Assembly (NCBI GenBank): GCA_002633005.1
Contig: NMRA01000397.1
Location: 249,218 to 313,217 of the forward strand
From: Phoronis australis
Lineage: Eukaryota; Phoronida; Phoronidae
Direction of reading: 5' to 3'
DNA length: 64,000 bases
Under the pieces are notes generated by a model. It saw only the letters and a list, made by a program, of their open reading frames with translations, was not told the origin of the DNA and did no database searches. Within the stretch, counting starts at the first letter, position 1; each line of letters opens with the position of its first letter. The position numbers and the translations under genes were made by a program. This document shows, piece by piece, positions 24,180-37,100 of this stretch.

Positions 24180-24975
24180 ACAAGAGAAACAAAGAGCATT
24201 GAAATGCACCCACGACAGCACCACAAAAAACATGGTTCTATGGAGGTTTATCAGTACCATAAAAATGGCACAAAATGGCGCATAATATATCAAACTCGTC
24301 CAAAAATTGAAAGCTGTTGTCGTCCTCCAAATAGAATAAACTTTTTGCCAAATTTTATGAAAATTCCTCAAGGATCTCTAGAAGCAAACATGAAAAGCAA
24401 ATTGCAATTAGGTGGCGAAGCAGAGGTCGAATTCGTCCATATGAATATGCTTACTAGGGTTTGGGAGATACAGACACGAATGAAAAATGCTACTAGGGGG
24501 CACCACAATAGTTGGACCAGTGTCAAAATCCATGTCAGTTGTGCTTTAGTCAGTAGGAACACATTTAACAATTTTCATGATGATCCCCTGAGGTGTAGGA
24601 CACATACGGGCAGGTAGATGACAAATATCAAAAATTTGAAAAGCAGCCATGGGGTGGGACACGATAGGTAAAATCTGTCTAAAAATGGGAAGTTGTCATC
24701 AACTCATAAATTGAAACATACTTGCCCAATTTCATGAAAATCCATTAACTCCATATACAGAGGCAAACATTAAAAATGTAATTGCTACAAGGGGGCAAAG
24801 TGATATTCAGATTAGTGTGAAACTTGTCATCTGTAATCGCCTTCATATAGGAACATATTTGCCGATCCTAAGATCCTGCATGGGTTTTGGAGATACAGCT
24901 GCAGCAGATGGCAGACATTCAAACAGAGATGACGGCAATATGCAGCCACAAATGTACATCTGAACGCATAAAAAT
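24180..24975 (+). repeat. CTCF-motif-like tandem-unit repeat, copy 3
   Basis: A more diverged copy of the same family. Cores sit near 24407 and 24495. The degraded terminus AGAGATGACGGCAATATGC ... GAACGCATAAAAA lies at about 24930-24972, just downstream of RELCH exon 21. The open frame at 24144-24617 is repeat sequence, not a gene. Confidence 0.75.
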
Positions 24976-24989
24976 GAACTAGAACTTAC

Positions 24990-25128
24990 TTTCATCACGA
25001 AATTTTGGTTCTGTGTTGGGTCCAGCTCTGGCGAACGTCTTAATCAACTGTATTGTCAAGTCATGCTGATTAAGATATATTGGATCATCCATAAATGTCT
25101 GAAACTGCATATACACCTTGTCCAGGAT
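24990..25128 (-). CDS. RELCH: RELCH exon 21 (last exon found)
   Basis: Encodes ILDKVYMQFQTFMDDPIYLN, QHDLTIQLIKTFARAGPNTE and PKFRDE, matching human LLERVKMQLASFLEDPQY and IIKTFGRVGPNAEPRFRDE. It ends in phase 1 at a good donor (A|GTAAGT), so at least one further coding exon is expected to the left. I searched 1-24,960 by eye for the conserved IPHLHKLA, LFEAYSA and FLPGLRC blocks and did not find them. Confidence 0.95.
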
Positions 25129-28100
25129 CTGAAGCAGACAGAATTTCGTAATTAAAGTGGTACTTGCAAACTATTCATTGTTTGTGGGCCCAGTGGATAT
25201 TATCTAGTAAAACCTGACAACTTTCTGTCCAAAATTTTCTTGGTTTAGACTACTTGACATTATAAAATTGGTCTTGTTTTATTCTTTACTCAGTTTAAAA
25301 GTGAACTCTGAGCAATAAAAGAACTGACAATTTGCTATTGCATTAGATCAGTTAATGTAAGGTCACAGCAAGACCTGACATTCTGTGAGCTTGGTCTAAA
25401 GAAACAAATTGTCCATTCTTTCCAAACTCAAAAATCACAACTGCTTTGTCTAAGGAGCAATTTGAGATCAATTACTAACGTAACAGTAAGACGCCTAAAT
25501 CAAAGCTATGACAGAAAGCAACAGGTTTAATGATGATTTAAGTAAGACAATGTTAATAAGTGAGCCTAGATCATAAATAACTCAAATATTTTAATGTTGC
25601 TTAGATTTCTAAAGCCATTTTATTTGTGCGGCAGACACAAACACTGATAAATCAGAAAGAGTGAGAGAGGAGATAATTTGGATGAGTATATAAGATATGC
25701 AGATGAAACAACTCCATCACTGGAAATGAAAGTGAAGGACACAGAACCTGTTAACAGCATTTAGTTGAATGCATTTCCAGTGAAACACAGACAAACAATA
25801 AGTCATCAGTCAACTTCACTGTTGTCTTCTTGTGATGTAACAGAAGACCATGTCACAAATTTCAATTTGTATTTTCGAACTTGATGAATAAACCCTAATT
25901 GCAGTCTGTGCATTTTCCCATATCTTAGTTACAGCAAACTTTAACTCAGTAAACGTATAGTTGAAAGCGAGTAGAAATTTAACTATTGAAAAGATCACGT
26001 AATCAACACCATTTGGAATGCTGTCTCAGTCATCTACAGTATTTTCTTGCTTTCATTTTATAAAACTCGTGAGAGCTATAAAATGTCATTCAAATGTTGA
26101 TTTTCCAAAGTACATTATACAACAAACTGGTACATTACAGAATTTTGAAGAACAAGGCATAAAACTAGTCATTCGATCATCAATTTCTAGAAGAGACAGG
26201 GAGCTAGGATAAAATCTTGGCTAACACTAGCAGACAATCGAGCATTGCACATAGGTGTCTCTTGCTCGTCTAGGTTTGGTCTCATTAGTGCATTTAAGTA
26301 TGCAAGGAAGTGAATGAGAACCCGAATAAAATGCAAAAGTGATTTCCGAGGGTCTGCTAATTTAGCCATTTCTAAAATATGTGAGCCAAACTTTGTAACT
26401 TAAGTTATATTTTCCTGATCTGCTTTATACCCAGAATTTAAAAATTCATCAAATGAGAACAAATAACATAATACGCAAATAGTAGGAACAGGAAAGCAAC
26501 TTCCAATAGCTGAGGTTAGTATTAGTCAGTTTTTGTGCAACATTTCCAAAAGACTAGTACACAACACAAACACCTTACTTCTTCAGACACCCTTCCCCTT
26601 GTAAGTGACTAATAATACAAATACTTAACAAAAACACCAACAATACTTATTTCAGCCAATCAATTTTAGACTGAAAAAACTTAATGTCGCTACTGAAGTT
26701 GGCTTGATAGAAACATTCCCTTATAAGTGCAATCACACCTATCTGATGATAATCTGATTTAGTCACGTCTCAACAGCTTATTTCAGTATCACACAGATTA
26801 CAGTATATCAAAGACAGAAATGACTAGGGACTTGTATTCAACAATACATAAAGATACTGGACATGAAATGAATGTGGAAAGGCAGCAACTAGCAGTACTT
26901 ACATCCCAGAGGGACTATTCATGCTACAGAAAATTAACCAATTTATTACACCTTAGCTTCATGCGAAAACATCGATTTCCCAGTTGACTCTGATAGAACA
27001 GTTTAATGGATACGAATATAACAAATTGCTTAACATAGAGTTGGCAAAGCACAGCAGATGTACATTCAATAATGCCTTACAGGGTTTTTTTAGCTAAACT
27101 CCTATTCATCAAACTGGAATAAATAAATTGAATGTGGCTACAAGAACTTACATCTCTGTTGGTGACGAACTCCATTATAGTGCCAAAAGCAGGGATTGTT
27201 GACGTTCGCACAGATCTGAAACACAGTGTTTTTTACCTAACTAAATTCAAACAGAGCCACAAAAAGGATTTGTTAATAGTGAAATTCAAAAACCTAATTT
27301 GGGACCTCAGTCAATGCCTTTTACTTTGTTCGACAAGAAACAAAATAGCACATAGGAACAAAACTTTATCCGTACAGCTTTGTCTAGCCATGGAAAAACC
27401 TTGAATGCAAAAGCCAGACAAAAAGTAATACGTTGTACCGCCCTTTTCTAATAAAATAAATGATCTCCTGGAAAAGGACACATCAGGATAGAAAAGAAAT
27501 AATTCTATTTTTTTAATTTTCAACAAAGGTAAGCATTCCGAAAGTGTAATTTTGTTGTAAATATGAATTATGTCTAGTGGGAAACAACGAATACTCACAT
27601 TTCTGGATCACTGGCCAATGTAACTAGGGCAGGCACAATTCTGGTCGAGACAAGACTGTCAGAGACTCCTTTGACAAGAAGCTGGAAATACCCATTACAT
27701 CTCAATCAGATTGTATCCACGTGGGAAGTATTACCCCTGTCACCTTTCAATCAAGAAGTATCTTATTATCAGTGAAGAAGCCCACCTGCCAAATCCATCT
27801 AGAAATCAATGCCATCCGTCTTCTCTTTATGATAAATCATGGAATTTGGTAGGTATTGCGGAAGGAATAAAAAACTGCCACTATGGGGTGCCACAGCTGT
27901 GGGAACAGTTCGAAAATCAACTGTAGACATGCTCTCCTCTATCACCTATACCCAATTTCATAAAGATCTATCAAACAACTGGACACATAGTGAGGCAAAT
28001 GCAAAGAAAACTAAAATTGCCATGCCAAGGGCACGATGCAGTAGATCTGCCCAAGAAATTAATATTGCCCAATATGAACATGTGTGACGACTTTCATGAT

Positions 28101-31100
28101 GTTTCTTTAACCGGTTTGCAAATAGGGCGAGGCAGATGCCAAAAAAGACAAGTGGCCATTAGGGGACACAGAACAAGTCAAATTCATCTAAAACATCAAC
28201 TCATACATAGGAAGTTATTTGCCCAACTTCGCGAAGACCTAAATGGTACCAAGTATCTTCATTGGTAGATATTGAGGCATATGCTAATTGTTGCCACAAG
28301 ATGTCACAGTAGTCAGACAAGTTCCGAAATCAATACCAGCCTCAACAGGAACAGATAACCTGAAAATGGGAAGACCTTGTCACCTCCCTTGTAGAAAACT
28401 TTTCAAATTTCACGAAAATCCAACCAGGATCTCTAAAATAACAGAGTCAATTTTAAACAAATTGAACTGCCACTATGAAGCACAACAGTAGTTGGATCCA
28501 TCCAAAAGAGGTCACCTGTTGTCATGTTCATATATTGTACTGGTCATATTTCACAAAGATCCAGTTAAGGGTTTAGGAGACGCAGCAGTGGATATAAAAA
28601 ATGCCTCAGAGCACGCCATAGTAGTTGGACCTGTTTGAAAATCAAGTTGTGCGACTGTCAGTAGGAAAACATCTGCCAATTTTCTTAAGGATCGTTTGAG
28701 CAGTTTGGCAGATAAAGAGGCTGACACTAAAATAATAGAAATGGCGCAGAATATGTCTCATCCATCTGATAAAAGAAAGTTACTAATTGTCTCCGTAACA
28801 GAAACCTATTCGTTAAATTTCATGAAAAGCTAAAAATATAAAATTGCCACTAATGAGCAAAGCCATAGTTGGGTCGGTCTGAAACTCATAGTCATCTGTC
28901 ATCAGCTTCATCAGAACACATCTGTTGAATCTGATTAAGATGCTGTAAGTTATTCAGCAGATGCAGAGGATGCCGGAATGCCTACACACAGAAATCTGTT
29001 TCTTTTTGCTGTAGAACCGATATTGTCCCGAGCGCTAAATCCATAATTTCCATGTTCAGACTGCAAAATGGGAAGAAACACCCTGGCTGTCTGTTTAAGT
29101 CATGTAGTTGTCGTTAATAATTATCGGTGCAGAGACGAAAACAGAGTTTAATATCTTTTAAAGGTAACATTTTCTTGATATAATAATAGCAACATACCTC
29201 GAACATGATGGCTGCTGATGATCGAACCTCAGCAGACTTGTGGACAACACCATCCCATAACACTGCTAGTAGAAGTTCATCATTGTTTTGATCTGAGCTG
29301 CAACAGGCATTAAAAGATTAAAGAGATGCAAAACAAAGTCAAGTAGTACAAAAAGGCATTCTTCATGTCCAACAGTAGAGAGTAAAGCTTGGAATATAAA
29401 TTTGCTATTTATGTATGATTACCATGGCTAATGTGTGGTTGATTTACTACTTAAACATGAAATCAAGAAATAAGCAACAAGAGCAAAGAGAAGCGTTGAT
29501 ATTCGCCACCGTGTGCATCGCATATAGAGCAGATACAAGGGATAATTACTATTTTAAACATTCTCACCAAATGGAGCAATGCTATTATGGTTAAAATAGC
29601 CTCTAGGGGGCACAGAGCAAGTCAGCAATGCTCTCCTCAATAGGAACACACTTACCAAACTCATAAAAAGAATCAAAACTGGTACTGGGGGCACCATGGC
29701 AGTCAGATTTGTCCAAACGTAGTCAACTGTTGACACCTTCATAGAAACACACTTGCCAAATTTCACAAAGATCCAGCATGGAGAAACAGCCGTGGATGTG
29801 AAATTGCCACTAGGGGAAACCCCAGTAGTCTAACTGTCCAAAAAATCACCAACAATTCTGTTCTCAGAAGAAACACACTTATCAATTTTCATAGCCATCC
29901 TTTGAGTGCTTTGACAAATAGAGATGGATGCCAAAAATGGCCACTAGAAGGTGTACACTATCCCCTTATTAATAAAACTCTATTTCCCAAATTTCATAAA
30001 AATCCAACAGGAACTCCAAAGATACAGAGGAAAACAGAGAAAAATATAATTGCCACAAGGAGGCACAGCAGGAGTTGGATCCGTTGGAACGTTGTTGCCA
30101 TCTGTTGTCACCTTCATACAAAATACACTCGCTATATTTAATGATCCTGTAGAGGGGTGGGGAGATGCAGCTACAGATGCGACAAAAACAAAAGTGCCAC
30201 TAGGAGGCACCACAGTAGTCGGTGCCATCCAAAAATCATTGTCACATGCCAGCTTCCCAGTAAGATATATGTCAATTTTCATAATCATCGTAGGAGAGGT
30301 TTGGGCGACAAAGACAATAAAAATGGCCACCAGGTAGCATGCACTACATCAAACCCATCTGAAAATGAAAAGATGCCAGTGCCTCAATAATAGAACTCTA
30401 ACAAATTTCATAAAAATTCATCAAGGAAATCCATACTTTAATAGGGCTACCGTAAAAGCACACATTTGTCGAATAAGTCCTACATAATCTTAAACCAAGT
30501 CAGCAGGACATAAAATTGTCCACGCCTGGATTGAATTTGATTTCAGCAAGCTCTGGGAATTGAGATACTTTTATATTTTGTAAGTGTTGGGAAGCCGTCA
30601 ATATTTCACGAAGCGTTTTATAAATTGCATATGGTGTGGGTGTTCTTCACGGCAATGAGAATAAAGATTTCAAGGTAAGCAACATTTCACGATCAATAAT
30701 GTAAGGGTAAACAAAATGGTTTACATTTTTTGAGACCTTAAGAGGAAGGAAGCACTGTTTAAAGGGATATAATTAGAACTCTTCATTACAGTGAGATTCA
30801 CAAACTCATTAGTCACAAGGTTGTCAGTGCCCAATCGAGTCTGAAGCCCACGTAGTGTGGCAAGGCATTCTTAAAACTTACCACAGCTCTGTAAAGGTTA
30901 ACTGCAAGCTATTCAGAGGGACATGGCTCAAAGATAATGTACATAAATGGTGACTTAAAAACGTAGACAAGAGCTTCCTATCGTCTTCCTGAAATGAATG
31001 GTGTTGAACAATAACAATAATTCACTTTAATTCCAATCGGCTGCCTCAAAGTTGAGGTCCAGTTTACATTTTGCAGTACATTACAGTGAATACAAACAAC

Positions 31101-34100
31101 TTGGATCAAAGCCTTGAGTTAAAAGCACACTAAGCAACTCCCAGCCACAAGATCGTGAAACAATTGCTAACTTTAAAACAGAATAAACCCAGCTTGTGAT
31201 AGTCAAACTTGCAGTTGAATAAATAAGAGACAACCAACCAGTCAGCAATAGTAACTAATTTTTGTATACAAATCTCTTTCTCCTTGTACTAAAGAAATGT
31301 AGCATTTTATCATCAGCTGAGAAGATGAGTATCCACTCACAAACCATAGGATCATACCTCACTAAAAGCAGCGAGTATCCCAGACGTGTAGACTGGCAGA
31401 AGGCAAGACGCTACCACAGGGTGGGATGGTAGGTCGGTGGAGTTCAAGTCCGTCTCGAGCAACTCAACAGCGGTTTCAAATTTGCACCGAACCTGGAAAA
31501 AGACAAAAGAAATGAAAAGTAATAAGACACTGTCCATTTCAATTTAAACTAATCTTGTCATACTTGTTGGCACATAGACTGGCGCTCAGTCCCATCACAG
31601 CAATGCAATACGCTTTTTGGCTTCAACTAAACTATAAAAATAAAAAAGAGAAAATGAGCTCCAAAATGCATCAAATCAATACTAACAGAGATTAGCAAAT
31701 CCTTTGCATGAAACATCTCAAGGCATTTGCCATCATTACACTGACTTTAAAACTCATCACTTAGTGCAAACTGTGAAGTTAATGAGGTTCCACACCACCA
31801 ACCTGTAGGTGGCACCACTAGATGTTTACAAGCTGACAACTGTCACAAATGCACCTAAAAATGGTAGCAGCACTGCCAATAGATCAGTTTGATGAAATCC
31901 CCAGAAATGAAACCTCCAAAAGTTTGATAGGAGACAACCCAGTTGCCAAACAATCAACTGTTTGATAGGAAATGCTCTAAGTCACTGCTTGACAATGCCA
32001 TTTATATTTGCCTGCAGAAAATGTCCAGAACATCGTTGATTAGAAACTGTTGCCTGGATTCATACGAAACTTTCAGATACTATACTTTATGCGCTGTTCT
32101 CCAAAATAGTTTTAGGAATTGTTTTTAAAATGGTTCACCTTTGTATGAGAGGCTATCAAAAAAAAAAACAAAAAAAAACCTTTACAAAGCATAAAACAAA
32201 TATGAAATGATATTTTAGAAAACTGTAACAGCATTTTTTAGATCTTGCCTTGAACACTTACATAAAAAAATTGATCATGTTACTGACACCTTTGTCTTGC
32301 TGAATGTCCATTTGTTTTTTTGCTAAATTTTACTAAAAAGACAAGGTCATGTGACCTGCTTAGTAACAGATTGGCAAACAGTTAAAAACCAAATTCTGCA
32401 CATTATCTACTTTCAGACAATATATAGTGAAACCTGGAAGAATTTGTCTTTACCAACAGCATGGTATTCAGTGCTCATTTGGGATTTCATCAACGGCACT
32501 GCTGTTGTTTTCCAAATGCATTATGGGATGGTTGTTGGCTTGACATCACAAATAACTTGGTAAACAAAATTACGAACAACAAGATTTTTCACTTGAGCAC
32601 ACCAGAATTGAATGCATGACACTGCAACATATTTGGTGCAAGTATGACTAAGTAACCATAACACAAAAAAATGATCGAAAGTCAGCTTCAAAATGCATCA
32701 AATTATCACATAGATTAGCAACTCTTTTGCGCAAAACATTATCGAGGCATGCATAAATATCCAATCATGCTAAAGTTGAATCTTACAATCTAAAATATAA
32801 ATTAATATCAGGTTACACACCCCCAAGATATCTATGATGTCACTGCATGTTTACGAGCCAAAACCCTCTCGCAATGCATCTGAAAAATGACACCTGCAGC
32901 AAATGAAATCCCTTGAATTTTGAATACTGTTATACGCATAAGTGAAAAGTGATTAAAACCAGTAGCTATTCATCTAAGGGTGTTCAAGTTTACTTTGTGG
33001 CACTACAGCAATCACTACAGCAATCACTTATCCAAACCTTTATTTGTTGTACTCAGGTCCGTAGTGCTGACAATTTAATGATGAAAGTTAAAAATATCCG
33101 TTTCTTGTTTTTGTGTTTAGTTGGCTTGCTATGAAGTACTGTTCATGTTTTTTTTGACATAAACGAACATTTAGCAACGCCTCACCTCAAGTGACAACCA
33201 CTAGGTTTGACAACCACCAAGTACTGCCCACAGCCGGCCACATGACACAAAAAAACCAACAGTACCCTGACACAGGGTTCAGGACGGGGCCGAAAGCTAG
33301 GTCCTCAAATACAAGCAAGCTAGGTCCTCAAATACAAACAAGCTGTCGATAGGTAAAACTTTATTCAATACTTACTTTGTTCATGATAAATGGACGACCA
33401 AAATGCTGTGAAAAGCAAGATAGAACGCGAACCATCTCTGGCACTAGTTTGAACATTTGGACACTCAGATCACAGCAGATGTTGATAAGAGATGAAACAC
33501 TGAAAACAACAGTGGTGTCTCAATAGCTTGTCAGTGTTGCAGGACCTGCACATTCATGATACAAAACCTAAGTTCAGGTGAAAAAATGAGTAGAAAATCA
33601 AAAACGTTCAAACGCAAAGAAGTTTTCAGGTGCTTAAAAAAGAAAAATTCAAATTGAAATTGCTATTCCAATGCAATAGCAAGTTATCTTACAGGATCAC
33701 CAGTGCAAGTAGAGCATTAAAGCTAAATTAACTTTTGTGCATATGATGTCACCGGGAATCAGGTTCTTCATCTTTGTAACAAGCTCTAGTGGCCACTGTG
33801 ACATCTGTCCATTTGAGGTGAAACTGGTAATATGTAAAGACAGATACAACTGGTGAAAGCAAACATTAAACCATGTCATTTTCCTTGTATAGGCTCAGTA
33901 CTTACAACTGATTGACAATAAAGCTAAGCCCCTCCCAGCTGTCCATCACAGGGATGTCTTCCTCCATGTAGCTGTCAAACTCACGAACAAGACAGCTCAG
34001 CTTGTTCCTGTCACCAATGATGACCTCGACACTTGTGAGAGAGGACATGGGTACAGGCAACCTGCTGCCTAGTGAAAACAAGAAAAATAACAGTGCAACC

Positions 34101-37100
34101 AACCAATCTCATCAATTTCAGACTACCGCAATCACCATTACAGCCATTTTTCAGTTTTCAGGGTCTCAAGTTTTTGTGAATGTCCGCAGTCCGCACTTTT
34201 TTATCACCTGGTGGTAGCTATTATGGTACAAATCTTGTTGAACATGTAAAAGCATTACTTACTACATGTCTTTCATGGGAAAAATTAAAAAATAAAATTT
34301 CAAATGTGTGTTACATTAGTTCTCACAGACCATTATCAGTTAGAAAAGGTCTATCGCCTTGGTAACAGCAGCAGTAACTCTTGTCTCCCGATATGTTCAA
34401 ATTGAATACAATTTATCACATTTAAGACAAGTCGTCAGTTGAAATTATAAAGGAGCAATTCATTCACTTCCACCCATCAAGTAGAGAACGTAACCAGAAG
34501 AACAAGAGCAACATGGAGCATTGACTTGTGCCTATGAATCAATGTACTGCAAATGATGTGCTTCTAGGGGTGTTGATTTGTATCATAAAATGGCCACTAC
34601 ATGGTGCAAAATATGTCGAATCCACCCTAAAACTGATATATGTCATAAAAGCTATTCACCAAATTTCATAAAAATCCAAGGAAGAGAAAGAAATGAAATT
34701 GCTACTAGGAGGCTACAGACGCATAAAACACAACTGCCAATAAGGGGGCCAAAGTAGATGAAGTCTTTGGAAAATCGCCGTCAATCGTCCCATTCACGCC
34801 AATTTTCACCTTATTGTGATTTGGATTATAGATGGGCGGATGCCCAAAACAGACTAGATAACTTTAAAAATGGCCACTAGATAGCACAAAATATGTCGAA
34901 TCCATCCAAAAACACGAACATATCATTTCAATAGAAAGCTATTTACCAAATTTTATAAAAATCCGTCAAGTAGCTTCAGAGAAACAGAGGAAATTGTAAA
35001 ATAATGAAATTGCCACCAGGGGACACAGTTTTTGGCGGATCTGTATGAAAATCATCATTATTCATTGTCAACTAAAAGATCTTACACAGGCATAAAAAAC
35101 AAAGCTGTCACTAGGCGGCGAAACAGTAGTCGAGGTCGTCCGAAAATGATCGTCAGCCATCCTCTTTTATTAGGAACATGCATGCCAATTTCTACAACCA
35201 TCCTTAGCGTGGTTTGGTTAAGGCAGACACCAAAAAGCAGACCCGAAAACAGTTAAAATAGCAACTATGTGGTGCAAAAAAACCTCAAATCAATCCAAAA
35301 ACTGGAGGATAACGTCACCTCACTAATGCCAAATTTTATAAAAATCTGTAGAGGACCTTTGAAGATACAGATTTTGGCACACCGGAAGTCCGATCTGTAT
35401 GAAAGTTGTAGTCTGTTGTCAACTTCAAATAAATAGACTTGCAAAATTTAATAAAGATCCCGTAGAGCATTTAGGAGATATAGCCATGGGCACAAAAACA
35501 AACAAAACTACCACTAAGAGGCGCCACAATAGTCAAAGTCATTGGAATATCCTTGTCACCTGCCCTCTTCACAGTAAGAAAATATATGCCAATTTTCACA
35601 ATCATCCCTAGAATGGTTTGGTTGATACAGAAGCGGGCTTTCATGTCTATTATCATGGTAAAGAAAATGAAATTTCTATGAAATCATGAATTCAACAATG
35701 GCCTCAACATAGTCAGTAGAGATTTGGACCAAATTACCCTTATCATAGGGTAAGAACTTGATCTTTCAGAGCAAGAAACTCCACCCACACAATAGCGGCC
35801 AATGTTCATAGTGTGCTGAGTGCCTAGCAATACACAGAGGTTGCTCGTGTGCCATGTGTCACCCAGTGGCTAATGTTTATGGATCTTAAACATGATGAGT
35901 TAACTTTTCCTGCCAAAGTATGGCTACTGAAAGTAAATGAAATCACATTCAAACTCCCCACCCCTTTAACAACGCCTGGCACTTACTTAGCCAGTCACAG
36001 TTCGAGTCCACCAGCTCCAGCTTGTCACCATAGGGACTGGTTTCCAAAGATGACAGGAACAGAAGAGGCACAACTCGCTTCAAAACACCCGTCCACAGAC
36101 AAAATGACTGTTCGTCTGTTGTATTAACATTGCTCACGTTGACAGAAAGGTCGAAATTCTAAAAAAGATCGGCAAACATCAAACATCTGTAATGGATAAA
36201 AGTAAATTCCGCTACCATAGTCATATCATGGCATTTCACAAAGTAACAAAACCGTTACAAAACAGCTTGCAGAAACTAACCCATCTCCAATTATTTCTAA
36301 ACTGGCAGCTGCATGAGATAATAATATTTCATGTAATTTTATTGATAAATGCACACCAATAAAGGTGCCAAAACTCTGTACTTAACCCACTAGGTATGAA
36401 AGCATGGAAGTAAACAACAATGCATCTTTAATGCTAGTGCCAGTTTAAGAAAACCTAGGGACAAAAATCTTGAAGCTGCATTTTGGCTAGTTTAGCTGGC
36501 TATGAAACGAAAATCAAATTAGACTTTTTGGTCTCGTAATATTCCTGATCATGACAGAATTCCATTTCCGTTACCACAGCCAAAGGGCACACAGTACATT
36601 TCTAAATTTGCCATTTTAGGGTTGGTGAACCACAATGCGTAGACACATCAGTTTTGATTTTGCAATTATATGGTTGGCCAACCACTTCTAAAACATTTTC
36701 CTAAGCTGCTGATGGTATCATTGCTCTTATTACCAATGGAAATCAAATCATGGTAAGGAACATCAGGAGAAGGATTACGTTTTTAGCTTGCTAAATAAGG
36801 TGAAATGCAGCTTTAAATATCGCAGAATATTTTCAAAGTCAAACCTGTAAGCAAATCCTGAGTTTGTCTAGCACCAATTGAATGAGATCAGTTTCAAGCC
36901 TGCCTAGCTCCTTGGACCACAGAGAAAAAGATGGCAGTAAGACGTCTGTAGCAGCACTTGTCACCTGACTTGAACTGTCACCAAGGCAGGAGACAAGGAG
37001 ATCCCGAATCTATAAGGCATAGGTTTACTGTCAGAGCTATCACATGTATGTAGTCACTGACACACATCCCAAACGAATGCAGAATGAATCTCTTTACACT

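Noticed and set aside
24144-24617. 157-codon plus-strand frame
   Set aside because: It lies entirely within a CTCF-motif-like repeat tract and has the family's recurring phrases. No protein similarity.
29980-30390. Overlapping frames on both strands in RELCH intron 17
   Set aside because: Repeat-array sequence; the frames on opposite strands mirror each other and match no protein.
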